Shown here: piece by piece, positions 54,057-63,779 of the stretch
Layout of the letters: every line of letters starts with the position of its first letter
Numbering within the stretch: position 1 is the first letter of the stretch
DNA from: Pseudomonas sp. 8AS
GTDB taxonomy: Bacteria > Pseudomonadota > Gammaproteobacteria > Pseudomonadales > Pseudomonadaceae
DNA: 64,000 nt
Direction of reading: 5' to 3'
Assembly: GCF_902506505.1 (NCBI RefSeq)
Contig: NZ_LR733406.1
Span: forward strand, 2,626,227-2,690,226
The notes under the pieces: model-generated
What the model saw: only the letters and a program-made list of their open reading frames with translations
What the model was told of the DNA's origin: nothing
The model's database searches: none
Position numbers and translations under genes: made by a program

Positions 54057-54824
54057 ATGAGTAATCCCCCGGAAATGCCTGGCGAGCTGTTCGACGAGTC
54101 GCCGGTGCGAGTCTTGCAGCACGATGCGTCCAGCCAGACGGTGTTGTTGCTGGGTAATCAGCAACTGCTGGTGCAGTTGCTTTGCCTGTTCACGCCCTTG
54201 TTGATCGGCCTGCTGCTGGCAGGGCAACTGGCCCTCGAGTTCCGCCCCTGGCCGCTGGGCAACTTCGAGCTGACCCTGCTGGCCTGGGGGCTGTTGTGGC
54301 TGCTGTTTCTGGGTTACTGCGTGCTGGCTGGCGCTTACCCGAACACTTACCTGTTCAACCCACGGCGCCAGTGGCTGCTGCACCTGAACAGCGGCCAGTC
54401 CATCGACTTGGCGGGCATTGTGCAAGTGCAGCAGGCGCGGCAAGCGTCGCCGGAGCCACTGAGCGTCGCCGGGCATCCCCAGGAGCAACTTCTGCCGTGC
54501 AACGCCCAGTTGCTGGGCGAGCTGGACTGGCAGCGGCTGCAAGCCATCGGCGCCTATCGACCGCTGCCCCTGCGCGACTATCTGCGGCGCTTGTTCAGCC
54601 CGGAAGCGCTGGTGGCCAGCTCGGTGGTGATCGAGGTATTTCTGGTGACCTTCCTGATCATCAGTTTCGACCTGATCGGTTTCCTGCTGGCGCATCTGGT
54701 GCTCGGCCTGGCAGCCCTGGCCTGCGGCCTGGCTGGTTTTGCCCTGCAGCAGCGCGTTGCTATGCGCTGCCAGGCCCTGCTCGGCGGTCGCTCAATCGAG
54801 GATGTAGTGCGGGACGAAGCGTGA
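54057..54824 (+). CDS. Multi-pass membrane protein of unknown function
   Basis: 255 residues with four predicted membrane segments: two around residues 42-98 (LCLFTPLLIGLLLAGQLAL, LTLLAWGLLWLLFLGYCVLAG) and two around 183-230 (VVIEVFLVTFLIISFDLIGFLLA, LGLAALACGLAGFAL). A ~85-residue soluble loop lies between. No family recognised. ATG 54057 chosen; ATG 54042 possible. Its end overlaps the YgiC-like gene tail-to-tail by 33 bp. Confidence 0.65.
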   Translation: MSNPPEMPGELFDESPVRVLQHDASSQTVLLLGNQQLLVQLLCLFTPLLIGLLLAGQLALEFRPWPLGNFELTLLAWGLLWLLFLGYCVLAGAYPNTYLFNPRRQWLLHLNSGQSIDLAGIVQVQQARQASPEPLSVAGHPQEQLLPCNAQLLGELDWQRLQAIGAYRPLPLRDYLRRLFSPEALVASSVVIEVFLVTFLIISFDLIGFLLAHLVLGLAALACGLAGFALQQRVAMRCQALLGGRSIEDVVRDEA

Positions 54825-55955
54825 GCTGTCCTGGGTGATCACACCCAGGTCTTCGCGCACGCCCATGCCGACCGGCTCGCCGCCGACCAGCCAGCTGCCG
54901 ATGATCGGGTGCTGGCCGCCCATGCTCGGTGGCGGGCACCAGGCCTGCAGAATCGCCGGGCCGTCGGTGTAAGGGCCGGGCACTTCCAACTCCACGCCAT
55001 TGGCGCTTTCCACGCGGATATTGGCCCCCTCGCGGGAGAAGAACGGCTTGCGTACCCAGCGCGTGCCGAGCAACTCGGCATCCGCCGCGTCGGCGAAGCA
55101 GGCCGGCAGCAGGTTGGGATGGCCGGCATGGCGTTGCCACAGCAGCGGCAGGATGGCCTTGTTCGACAGCAGGGTCTTCCACACCGGCTCGATAAAGCGC
55201 GTGTGGCTCTGCGCCAGGTGGCGGGAGAAGTCCTCCTGCAACAGCCATTCCCAGGGGTAGAGCTTGAACAGCTGCTGCAGCGGCTGGTTGCGCAGGTCGA
55301 CGAAGCCCTTGCCGGGCAGGTGGCCGATATCGTCGATATGCATCAGCTGGGGCTGCAGGCCGGCCTGGCTGACGCAGTCGGCCAGGTAGGTCAGGGTGCC
55401 TTCATCCTCGATATGGTCGCGGCAGCAGGCCAGGTGCAGGGGGTGCCCGGCCATGCCGATCTGCTGCAGGCGCTCGATCAGCGCGTCCTGGATGCGGTTG
55501 TACTGGTCGGCCGCCTCGGGCAGCAGGCCGCGCTCGCGGCATTGCTCCAGCCACACCCACTGGAAGAAGGCCGCCTCGTACAGGCCGGTTGGCGTATCGG
55601 CGTTGTATTCGTAGAAACGCGCCGGACCCTGGCCGTCGTAGGCCAGGTCCATGCGCCCGTAGAGTGCTGGCTCGCGGGCCTGCCAGCTGTCGCGGATCAG
55701 CTGCCAGTGGGCCTCGGGAACCGCCATGCGCCGCAGCAGCGCCTCGCTGTCCACCACCTCGGCCACCAGGGCCAGGCACATGGCCTCCAGCTCGGCGCTG
55801 GGCGCCTCGATAGCGTCTTCGATCTGGCGCAGGCTGAAACGGTAGCAGACGCTCTCGTCCCAGTAAGGCTCGCCGCCGATGGAGTGGAAATGAAAGCCGA
55901 GCGAAGCGGCCTGGGCGCGCCAGTCCTGGCGCTGAGGGATGCTGTGCCTGAGCAT
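54792..55955 (-). CDS. Glutathionylspermidine synthase-like ATP-grasp protein (YgiC/YjfC)
   Basis: 387 residues. ATP-grasp amidase-less relative of the C-terminal domain of Gsp synthase: PYWDESVCYRFS, YEYNADTPTGLYEAAFFQWVWLE, QPLQQLFKLYPWEWL, KPFFSREGANIRVE. The E. coli YgiC and YjfC are similar in size and their true reaction is unsettled. Start at MLRHSIPQRQDW. Convergent with the three-gene unit 52377-54824; DUF1190 plus YgiC pairing is also known in E. coli. Confidence 0.88.
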   Translation of the reverse strand: MLRHSIPQRQDWRAQAASLGFHFHSIGGEPYWDESVCYRFSLRQIEDAIEAPSAELEAMCLALVAEVVDSEALLRRMAVPEAHWQLIRDSWQAREPALYGRMDLAYDGQGPARFYEYNADTPTGLYEAAFFQWVWLEQCRERGLLPEAADQYNRIQDALIERLQQIGMAGHPLHLACCRDHIEDEGTLTYLADCVSQAGLQPQLMHIDDIGHLPGKGFVDLRNQPLQQLFKLYPWEWLLQEDFSRHLAQSHTRFIEPVWKTLLSNKAILPLLWQRHAGHPNLLPACFADAADAELLGTRWVRKPFFSREGANIRVESANGVELEVPGPYTDGPAILQAWCPPPSMGGQHPIIGSWLVGGEPVGMGVREDLGVITQDSSRFVPHYILD

Positions 55956-56183
55956 GTGACGTCCATGTGGTGCGGGGCAAACGGGGCGCCACTTTACCAC
56001 CGTGCTGGTGCGCGGGGCGGCCCGGATGGCATGACGGTGAAGCCCCTCGCAGAAACATCATCGCCACGCTGGGGTGGCTGGTAAGCCTGTGGTGCGGGGT
56101 GAACCAGGGGCAGCGATACCCCTCCAGGCCTGTCCGTCATGGGCGTCGCGCCATAGCGGAACGCGACCGGGAGCGCTCCGTGT

Positions 56184-57950
56184 TTACTGGCATTCGATGC
56201 GGTTGCGACCGCCGCGCTTGGCGGCATACAGAGCCATGTCACTGCGCGACAGGGCTGCCCCGGGGCTGATGTCGCTGGCGCCGATGGCGGTGATGCCGAC
56301 GCTGACGGCCAGGGCGATCTGCTCCGCGCCATGCACCACGGGCGCTTTGGCGAGTTCGTCCTGGATGCGCCGGGCAAAGGTCATGGCCTGGTCGAGGTCG
56401 GCTTCGCTCAGCACCACCGCGAACTCCTCGCCGCCCATGCGTCCGGCGGCGTCGGTCTTGCGCAGCTGTGAACTCAGGATGGCCGCGAAATGGCGCAGCG
56501 CCTGGTCGCCGACCGAGTGGCCCCAGCGGTCATTGATGGCCTTGAAGTGGTCCAGGTCGAACATCAGGATGGTCGCGTGGTGGCCCGCGCTGCGCTGCAC
56601 CCGGGCCAGCTCGGCTTCGAGCTGCTGCATGAAATGGCGGCGGTTGGCCAGCTGGGTCAGGAAGTCCGTGGTGGCGAACACCTGCAACTCGGCTTCGATC
56701 TGCTTGCGCTCGGTGATATCGGTGACGAAACCGTGCCAGAGCACGCTGCCATCCTCCAGCCGCCTGGGGCGCGCGTCGCCCTGGCGCCAGGAGACTTCCC
56801 GCCCCGGCAGCTGCACCCGGTACTCCAGGTGCCAGGGCGCCAGTTGGCGCGCTGATTCCGCAAAGGACGCCAGGTAGAGCGGCAGATCGTCCGGGTGGAT
56901 GATCGCCAGCAGCGCCTGCGGATCGTTTGCCAGCTGCTGCGCGGTGAGCCCGTAGATATCCACAACGCCGGCGCTGGCATAGGTAAGGAACGAGCGGCCA
57001 TCCGCCTGGCGCCGGTACTGGAAGACCATGCCGGGGATCTCGTTGGTCAGGTCGGTCATCAGCTCGGCGGTCTGCTGCACCTGCTCGGACAGGGCGCGCA
57101 TGGCGGTGATGTCCGTGGTCGTGCCGATCATGCGCAAGGGCTTGCCGGCCCTATCGCGCTCGACCACCTTGCCGCGGCTGCACACCCACTTGTAGCTGCC
57201 ATCCCGGCAGCGCAGGCGATGCTCCGCTTCGTAGCTTGTGGTTCGTTGCTCGAAGTGAGCCTGGATGGCCGCCCGCACATACTCCAGGTCTGCCGGGTGG
57301 ACGCGGGTGTAGCTCTCCTCGATGCGATTGCCGACCTCATGCTCGGCGTACCCCAGCAGCGCCCGCCAGCCGCTGGAGTAGTGCATCTCGCCGGTGGCCA
57401 CGTTGCGGTCCCAGATACCGGTACCGCTGCCGGCGATGGCCAGGGCCATGCGTTTCTCGCTCTCGCGCAGGGCCTCGACTTCCCGCTGCAGGCGGGCGTC
57501 TGCCGCCTCCCGCGCGAGCAGGTCGGTCGTCAGCCGGGCCAGCTCATGCAGCACGCATTGCTGAGCGGCGTCCAGCTCGCGGGGCTGATCGTGCAGCAGG
57601 TAGAGCATGCCGAACACGTGGCCATCGGCTGCCAGCAGCGGGCAGGCGGCCAGAAAGCGCACATGGGGAGCCGCTGTGAGCAGGTGGTGATCGCGGAAAC
57701 GCGCGTCGCGATGCAGATCCGGGACCACGAGAAGCGTATCGGCGTCATTCCAGGGCTGGTCAAAACGCTCGATCCAGGAGGCATTGCCTAGGGGCGGGCC
57801 ATCGCAGCTCCTGACCTGCTGGCGATCCGCGGCGCCCGTGGTCACCAGCGCGGCGAGCACGTCGAAGTGGCGCCTGGCCAGGCGGGCCAGGCCATGGAGT
57901 CGCTCATCGTTGGCGCTATCCGGCGCCTTGATAGAAGGTAACGGCTGCAT
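56184..57950 (-). CDS. Diguanylate cyclase with GAF and PAS domains
   Basis: 588 residues, soluble. GAF domain ~22-146 (ending ...TDLLAREAADARL), PAS 1 ~163-288 (SGTGIWDRNVATGEMHYS, with a PAC), PAS 2 ~295-415, GGDEF domain ~425-585. The catalytic motif is GGEEF (RMGGEEFAVVL) and an inhibitory RxxD site (RKTD) stands five residues before it, so it should make c-di-GMP with product inhibition. No EAL domain. Divergent from the chemotaxis receptor gene. Confidence 0.92.
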   Translation of the reverse strand: MQPLPSIKAPDSANDERLHGLARLARRHFDVLAALVTTGAADRQQVRSCDGPPLGNASWIERFDQPWNDADTLLVVPDLHRDARFRDHHLLTAAPHVRFLAACPLLAADGHVFGMLYLLHDQPRELDAAQQCVLHELARLTTDLLAREAADARLQREVEALRESEKRMALAIAGSGTGIWDRNVATGEMHYSSGWRALLGYAEHEVGNRIEESYTRVHPADLEYVRAAIQAHFEQRTTSYEAEHRLRCRDGSYKWVCSRGKVVERDRAGKPLRMIGTTTDITAMRALSEQVQQTAELMTDLTNEIPGMVFQYRRQADGRSFLTYASAGVVDIYGLTAQQLANDPQALLAIIHPDDLPLYLASFAESARQLAPWHLEYRVQLPGREVSWRQGDARPRRLEDGSVLWHGFVTDITERKQIEAELQVFATTDFLTQLANRRHFMQQLEAELARVQRSAGHHATILMFDLDHFKAINDRWGHSVGDQALRHFAAILSSQLRKTDAAGRMGGEEFAVVLSEADLDQAMTFARRIQDELAKAPVVHGAEQIALAVSVGITAIGASDISPGAALSRSDMALYAAKRGGRNRIECQ

Positions 57951-58211
57951 GTGGACTCTACTTCGCCAGGACTGTGGACGCCGCCCGGTGCTGATCGGCC
58001 ATGAAGAATTGCAGTCTACCCATAATGGAAGCAGGCGTTACAGCCCGGTGTGGATGCGTCGCGCGCGCCTGGTGCACCCCGCCACACGGCCCGCACGTCG
58101 CGGATTCGATACATCGGGTCGCTCAGGTAGATATCCGTTCCGGCGATAAACGGATATATCAGAACCCCTGGCCGCAGGGGCGGACCTGTCATCTTCGAAG
58201 CGGGGAAGAAT

Positions 58212-60173
58212 ATGCGCGGTTTTGCCGATTTGCGGGTGGCCTACAAGATTGCCCTGGTGCCCGTCCTGCTGGGCGGGTTGCTGGTGGTGCTGGGTGTGGT
58301 GTCTTCGCTAAGCCAGCGGAGCATCGCCAGCCGGGTGGAGGTGGTAACCCAGGATCTTGGGCCGAGCCTGGATCGGTTGGCGAAGGTGGCCGACGGCATG
58401 AGCCGTCTGCAGTTGGTCGTGCGTCAATATGCGCGCACCGGTGAGCCGGAGGCCGAGTCGCGCTTCAGCGAGCTGGATGCGGGGCTCAAGGATGCACTGG
58501 AGCAGGCTCGTGAACGGCTGCAGCAGGCGGACAGCCAGCGGCAACTGGATGAAGTGCAGGTCCTGCTCGAACAGTACCGGCGACTGTTTCGCGAGCAGCT
58601 GGTGCCCCTCAGCCAGGAGCGCAAGCAACTGGTAGAGGTGGAGCTGGCCGGCTACGGCCAGGCCATCGAGAGTACCCTTTCGTCCGTGCTGTCCAACGCA
58701 CAGCAGGATTTCAACCTGGATGCGGTGTTCTATTCCAGCGCCGGAATACGCAGCCTGCTGCTGGGCAGCCAGAATCTCTACCGCTTCCTGCAGGAAAATC
58801 AGCCGGAGCAGGTGACGGCTTTTCGCCGCGAGCTGCAGAGTGCGCAGAGCAGCATTGGCGTGCTTCGCGACCGTAGCAGCAGCGAAGGCATCAAGACCAA
58901 GCTGAACGAGGCCCTCGCCATTCTGGGCAAGTACCAGGCGGCGGCGGATCGCACGGTGCAGCTGGTCGAGGCGCGCAACCGGACCCTGACGGAAATGGCA
59001 AGCATTGATCCGCAGGTCGCCGATCACGCCAGCCGCTTGCAGCAGGACATCATGCAGGCCATGGAGCGTGCCTCCGGCGCGGCGGACAGTACGGTGCAGG
59101 CGGTTAACCGGCTGCTCTGGGGGCTGGTGCTGGCTGCTCTGCTGTGCGGCAGCCTGGTGGCCTATGCGGTGGGTTCCGTGCTGGTGCGCAGCATCTCGCG
59201 GATCAACCGTATGCTGCAGGACATGGCCGAGGGTGAGGGTGACCTGACTCGCCGATTGCCGGTGCAGGGGCGTGATGAGCTGGGGCGATTGGCTGAGAGC
59301 TTCAATATTTTTATCGAGAAGATCCGCCGTACGGTGGTCGAGGTGGCGCAGGCTTCGGGCCAGCTCGCGCAGGCCTCCGGCGGGCTGGAGCAGGCGGCGG
59401 ATAGTGCACACCGCCAGGTCGCCAGTCAGCGTGACGAGAACAGCCTGATTGCCTCGGCCGTCACCGAGATGGCCGCCAGTGCTCAGGAGGTGGTGAATGC
59501 CGCTGGCCAGGGCGAGATGCTGTCGCGCGAGGCGCGGCGCGCCGCGAGCAGCGGCCAGGAGTGTGTGCAGGCCAGCCGGGCCGCAATGCAGGGGCTGGTT
59601 GGGCGTATCGAGCGACTGGCCGGGGTGATCGACTTGCTGGGGGCCGACAGCGAAAGCATTGGCTCGGTGCTGGAGGTGATCGTGGCCATCGCCGAGCAGA
59701 CCAACCTGCTGGCGTTGAATGCCGCCATCGAGGCGGCACGGGCCGGCGAAGCCGGGCGAGGCTTTGCCGTGGTGGCCGACGAGGTGCGCTCGCTGGCCCA
59801 GCGTACACAGCAATCGACTGCGCAGATTCGCGCAATCATCGAGGCGCTGCAGGGCCGCACACGCGAATCGATGCTAACGATGGCGGACAGTCGGCAAGCC
59901 ATGGAGCTGGCCAGCAGCAGCGCCCAGACAACCGATGCGGCCTTGCAGAGCATCATCGGGGCGGTTGATGCGATCGATGGCAACATTCAGCACATCACCC
60001 AGGCGGCCAGCGAGCAGGCGCGAGTAGCCGAAGAGGTGGGCACTGGCGTTGTCCGCCTCGGCAGCCTGACCCAGGACAGTGTCACCACCATGGAGCAGAC
60101 GCATGCTGCAGCGACTGATATCCGCCGGCTCGACAGTCGGCTGACTCGCCTGATCGAGCAATTTCGCGTGTGA
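58212..60173 (+). CDS. Methyl-accepting chemotaxis protein
   Basis: 653 residues. Short cytoplasmic N-terminus, first membrane segment (~12-30), a large helical periplasmic sensor (~31-298), second membrane segment (~300-322), HAMP (~322-375), cytoplasmic signalling domain with the hairpin tip [37 protein letters not shown] (~493-530). No CheB/CheR pentapeptide at the C-terminus (ends IEQFRV). Ligand unknown; the all-helical sensor is of the long helical-bundle type. Confidence 0.93.
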   Translation: MRGFADLRVAYKIALVPVLLGGLLVVLGVVSSLSQRSIASRVEVVTQDLGPSLDRLAKVADGMSRLQLVVRQYARTGEPEAESRFSELDAGLKDALEQARERLQQADSQRQLDEVQVLLEQYRRLFREQLVPLSQERKQLVEVELAGYGQAIESTLSSVLSNAQQDFNLDAVFYSSAGIRSLLLGSQNLYRFLQENQPEQVTAFRRELQSAQSSIGVLRDRSSSEGIKTKLNEALAILGKYQAAADRTVQLVEARNRTLTEMASIDPQVADHASRLQQDIMQAMERASGAADSTVQAVNRLLWGLVLAALLCGSLVAYAVGSVLVRSISRINRMLQDMAEGEGDLTRRLPVQGRDELGRLAESFNIFIEKIRRTVVEVAQASGQLAQASGGLEQAADSAHRQVASQRDENSLIASAVTEMAASAQEVVNAAGQGEMLSREARRAASSGQECVQASRAAMQGLVGRIERLAGVIDLLGADSESIGSVLEVIVAIAEQTNLLALNAAIEAARAGEAGRGFAVVADEVRSLAQRTQQSTAQIRAIIEALQGRTRESMLTMADSRQAMELASSSAQTTDAALQSIIGAVDAIDGNIQHITQAASEQARVAEEVGTGVVRLGSLTQDSVTTMEQTHAAATDIRRLDSRLTRLIEQFRV

Positions 60174-60627
60174 GCGCCCGGCTGCCGGGGAGCCACGCAG
60201 CTGCTGGTTCCCTGATGCGGGATAGGGCTCCCGCGCCTGGCGGACCTTCACCTTGCCACGTCCAATGCGCCGGGCGAAGGTGGGCGGACCATCCCCCCAC
60301 TCTCGAGGTTGCAAACCTGCCGTTGCGTCAGCGGCGCCCAGCGGCATGACTGGGGGCTTGCAGGCCTCTGGAGCATGGGCGTATCGCTCGGAAAGGTACT
60401 TGTTTTTGGAATGATCCGAGTCGTTATTTTCGACTGAGGCGTTGCCGCTTCCTGGTTTACATCGGTACCTGGAAACAGCTAGCGGCTTTGCCGTGTAGTG
60501 CATTCCGCCTGGCTGGCTGCTCGTCTTCCTGGCGCAATCCAGACCACCGATGACGCATCGCTGTTAGGTGGGCGGTGCGGTGGCCGCGCAGTATTCGCGA
60601 CGCACAAGAATAATAAGAGGTACTGAT
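60174..60627. other. Gene-free stretch before the amino-acid ABC operon
   Basis: 454 bases with no gene or RNA that I can support. A ribosome site AAGAGG (60615-60620) precedes ATG 60628. AT-rich patches at about 60398-60438 may hold the operon's promoter, but no clear -35/-10 pair stood out. Confidence 0.4.
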
Positions 60628-61401
60628 ATGACTGGCTCAACGCCCGCGCTGGAAATCCGCGACCTGCACAAGCGTTACGGGGATCTTGAAGTGCTCAAGG
60701 GCATCTCCCTCACCGCCCGCGACGGCGATGTGATTTCCATCCTCGGCTCCTCCGGTTCCGGCAAGTCGACCTTCCTGCGCTGCATCAACTTGCTGGAAAG
60801 CCCACACCAGGGGCAGATCCTGGTCGCCGGCGAAGAACTCAAGCTGAAGGCGGCGAAGAGCGGCGAGCTGGTCGCCGCCGATGGCAAGCAGATCAACCGC
60901 CTGCGCAGCGAGATCGGTTTCGTCTTCCAGAATTTCAACCTGTGGCCGCACATGAGCGTGCTCGACAACATCATCGAGGCACCGCGCCGCGTGCTCGGTC
61001 AGAGTCGCGCCGAAGCTACCGAAATCGCCGAAGCCCTGCTGGCCAAGGTCGGCATCGCCGACAAGCGCCACGCCTACCCCAATCAGCTTTCCGGCGGCCA
61101 GCAACAGCGCGCCGCCATCGCCCGCACCCTGGCCATGCAGCCCAAGGTAATCCTGTTCGACGAGCCGACGTCGGCGCTCGATCCGGAGATGGTTCAGGAG
61201 GTCCTCAGCGTGATCCGCGCGCTGGCCGAGGAGGGGCGCACCATGTTGCTGGTCACCCACGAGATGAGCTTCGCTCGCCAGGTCTCCAGTGAAGTGGTGT
61301 TCCTCCATCAGGGCCTGGTGGAGGAACAGGGTTCCCCCGACCAGGTGTTCGGCAACCCGCAATCGGCGCGCTGCAAACAATTCATGTCCAGTCATCACTA
61401 A
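60628..61401 (+). CDS. Polar amino-acid ABC transporter ATP-binding protein
   Basis: 257 residues, HisP/AotP type. Walker [10 protein letters not shown] (40-48), Q loop [14 protein letters not shown], signature [16 protein letters not shown], Walker [15 protein letters not shown] and switch His in LVTHEM. First gene of the ATPase-binding protein-permease-permease operon. Its N-terminus is nearly the same as the cut-off gene at the left window edge. Confidence 0.96.
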   Translation: MTGSTPALEIRDLHKRYGDLEVLKGISLTARDGDVISILGSSGSGKSTFLRCINLLESPHQGQILVAGEELKLKAAKSGELVAADGKQINRLRSEIGFVFQNFNLWPHMSVLDNIIEAPRRVLGQSRAEATEIAEALLAKVGIADKRHAYPNQLSGGQQQRAAIARTLAMQPKVILFDEPTSALDPEMVQEVLSVIRALAEEGRTMLLVTHEMSFARQVSSEVVFLHQGLVEEQGSPDQVFGNPQSARCKQFMSSHH

Positions 61402-61415
61402 CAGAGCCTCATCGC

Positions 61416-62168
61416 ATGCAGAACTACAAGAAGATCCTGGTTACCGCAATCGCTACTCTGGCCTTCGGCAGCAGCGCCATCGCCGCGGACAAACTGAAAA
61501 TCGGCACCGAAGGCGCCTACCCGCCCTTCAACCTGATCGACGCCAGCGGCAAGGTCGGCGGCTTCGACGTCGACATCGCCAATGCCCTGTGCGCACAGAT
61601 GAAGGTCGAGTGCGAAGTGGTCACCTCCGACTGGGACGGCATCATCCCGGCGCTCAATGCGAAGAAATTCGACGCCATCGTCGCCTCCATGTCGATCACC
61701 GACGAGCGCAAGCAGGCGGTGGACTTCACCGTCCCCTACTACACCAACAAACTGCAATACGTCGCCGCCAAAGGCAGCGACCTCAAGACCGACAAGGCCA
61801 GCCTGAAAGGCAAGGTGATCGGCGCCCAACGTGCCACCATGGCCGGCACCTGGCTGGAGGACAACATGGGCGATGTGGTCGACATCAAGTTCTACGACAC
61901 CCAGGAAAACGCCTACCTCGACCTGACCTCGGGCCGCCTCGACGGCGTGCTGGCCGACAAGTTCGTCAACTGGGAATGGATCAAGAGCGATGCCGGCAAG
62001 GGCTTCGAGTTCAAGGGCGAACCGGTCTTCGACAACGACAAGATCGGCATCGCCGTACGCAAGGGCGACCCGCTGCAGGCGCAGCTGAACGCCGCGCTGC
62101 AAACCATAATCGCCGACGGCACCTATCAGAAGATCAACGCCAAGTACTTCCCCTTCAGCATTTACTGA
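61416..62168 (+). CDS. Amino-acid ABC transporter periplasmic binding protein
   Basis: 250 residues; signal peptide ends AIAAD. LKIGTEGAYPPFNLIDASGKVGGFDVDIANALC and DWDGIIPALNAKKFDAIVASMSIT with TDERKQAVDFT are classic lysine/arginine/ornithine-binding (ArgT/HisJ/AotJ) motifs. 14 nt after the ATPase. Confidence 0.95.
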   Translation: MQNYKKILVTAIATLAFGSSAIAADKLKIGTEGAYPPFNLIDASGKVGGFDVDIANALCAQMKVECEVVTSDWDGIIPALNAKKFDAIVASMSITDERKQAVDFTVPYYTNKLQYVAAKGSDLKTDKASLKGKVIGAQRATMAGTWLEDNMGDVVDIKFYDTQENAYLDLTSGRLDGVLADKFVNWEWIKSDAGKGFEFKGEPVFDNDKIGIAVRKGDPLQAQLNAALQTIIADGTYQKINAKYFPFSIY

Positions 62169-62225
62169 TCGGCCCGGCTGGCGTGGCTCCCATGGGGCGC
62201 GCCAGTCCCTGCGATGGTTTGAACT

Positions 62226-62921
62226 ATGACATTCGATCTCTATGGCTTCGGCCCGGCGCTGGCTATCGGCGCCCTGATGACCATCAAGCTGGCCCTGTCG
62301 GCGCTGTCGCTGGGCCTGCTGCTCGGCCTGCTCGGCGCGTTGGCCAAGACCTCTCCGTACAAATCGTTGCAGTGGCTGGGTGGCAGCTATTCGACCCTGG
62401 TACGCGGCGTGCCCGAACTGCTCTGGGTGCTCTTGATCTATTTCGGCACGGTCAACCTGCTGCGCAGCCTGGGTGAGCTGATCGGCTATCCGGAGCTGGA
62501 ACTCAGCGCCTTCGCTGCTGGCAGCGTCGCCCTTGGCCTTTGCTTCGGCGCCTATGCCACCGAGGTGTTCCGTGGCGCCATCCTGGCCATTCCGCGCGGC
62601 CATTGCGAGGCCGGCCTGGCGCTGGGACTGTCTCGCTCGGCGATTCTCTGGCGTCTGGTGCTGCCGCAGATGTGGCGCATCGCCCTGCCCGGTCTGGGTA
62701 ACCTGTTTATGATCCTGATGAAGGACACCGCGCTGATCTCGGTGATTGGCCTGGAGGAAATCATGCGCAATTCGCAGATCGCGGTGACTGCCAGCAAGGA
62801 ACCCTTCACCTTCTATCTGGTGGCTGCGCTCATCTATCTGAGCCTGACCATCATCGCCATGAACGGTCTGTTCTTCCTGGAGAAGCGCGCCGGTCGTGGT
62901 TTCGTGAGGGCCGCCGCATGA
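62226..62921 (+). CDS. Amino-acid ABC transporter permease 1 (HisQ-like)
   Basis: 231 residues, five membrane segments. GALMTIKLALSALSLGLLLG, RGVPELLWVLLIYFGTV, the EAA loop EAGLALGLSRSAILWRLVLPQMWRIALPGLGN. Pairs with permease 2, whose ATG overlaps its stop by 4 nt. Confidence 0.95.
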   Translation: MTFDLYGFGPALAIGALMTIKLALSALSLGLLLGLLGALAKTSPYKSLQWLGGSYSTLVRGVPELLWVLLIYFGTVNLLRSLGELIGYPELELSAFAAGSVALGLCFGAYATEVFRGAILAIPRGHCEAGLALGLSRSAILWRLVLPQMWRIALPGLGNLFMILMKDTALISVIGLEEIMRNSQIAVTASKEPFTFYLVAALIYLSLTIIAMNGLFFLEKRAGRGFVRAAA

Positions 62922-63607
62922 ACTGGGAGTTGATCCTCAAGTGGCTGCCGCGGATCGCCGAGGGTGCCGCGTTGACGCTGGAACTGGTCGCCATCGCCGT
63001 GCTCGCCGGCCTGCTCCTGGCCCTGCCGCTGGGTATTGCGCGGTCGTCGCGGCAGTGGTGGGTGCGCGCCTTGCCCTACGGCTACATCTTCTTCTTCCGT
63101 GGCACGCCGCTCTTAGTGCAGCTGTTCCTGGTCTACTACGGCCTGGCGCAGTTCGAGGCCGTGCGCCAGGGCCCCCTCTGGCCCTATCTGCGCGACCCCT
63201 ACTGGTGCGCGATCATCACCCTGACTCTGCACACCGCAGCCTATATCGCCGAGATTCTGCGCGGCGCGATCCAGGCCATTCCGCCGGGCGAGATCGAGGC
63301 CGCGCGGGCACTGGGCATGTCGCGGGCGCAGGCGCTGCTGCACATCATCCTGCCGCGGGCGGCGCGCATCGGCCTGCCGGCCTACAGCAACGAGGTGATT
63401 CTGATGCTCAAGGCCAGCGCTCTGGCCAGTACCATCACCCTGCTGGAACTGACCGGCATGTCACGCACCATCATCGCCCGCACCTACCAGCCGGTTGAGA
63501 TCTTCTTTGCCGCCGGGGTGTTTTACCTGGTTGCCGCCTATGTTCTGGTCCAAGGCTTCCGGCTGCTTGAGCGGCGCCTGCGGGTGGATGCCTGCCAGGG
63601 GCGCTGA
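62918..63607 (+). CDS. Amino-acid ABC transporter permease 2 (HisM-like)
   Basis: 229 residues. LTLELVAIAVLAGLLLALPLGIARSS, FFFRGTPLLVQLFLVYYGLAQ, EAA loop EIEAARALGMSRAQALLHIILPRAARIGLPAYSNEVILMLKASAL. Last gene of the operon. Confidence 0.95.
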   Translation: MNWELILKWLPRIAEGAALTLELVAIAVLAGLLLALPLGIARSSRQWWVRALPYGYIFFFRGTPLLVQLFLVYYGLAQFEAVRQGPLWPYLRDPYWCAIITLTLHTAAYIAEILRGAIQAIPPGEIEAARALGMSRAQALLHIILPRAARIGLPAYSNEVILMLKASALASTITLLELTGMSRTIIARTYQPVEIFFAAGVFYLVAAYVLVQGFRLLERRLRVDACQGR

Positions 63608-63685
63608 TGGGGGCTATTCAAGGGGCATTCAGGGGGCTGCTCGTCTGTGAGCCGATTAGCGAGGTTATTCGGCTCAGTGTCTAAT

Positions 63686-63713
63686 CCTCAAGCCAGAGCT
63701 GCCTGGCTTGAGG
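63686..63713 (+). terminator. Hairpin after the amino-acid ABC operon
   Basis: cctcaagccag (63686-63696) and ctggcttgagg (63703-63713), loop agctgc. 11-bp perfect stem but no T-run, so possibly a weak terminator. Confidence 0.5.
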
Positions 63714-63779
63714 GGCGCGCCTGGTCGGGCTGAGTCGCCCCTGGTTTCATCGAGAGCTCCGGCGGACTGCTTTTGGCCT

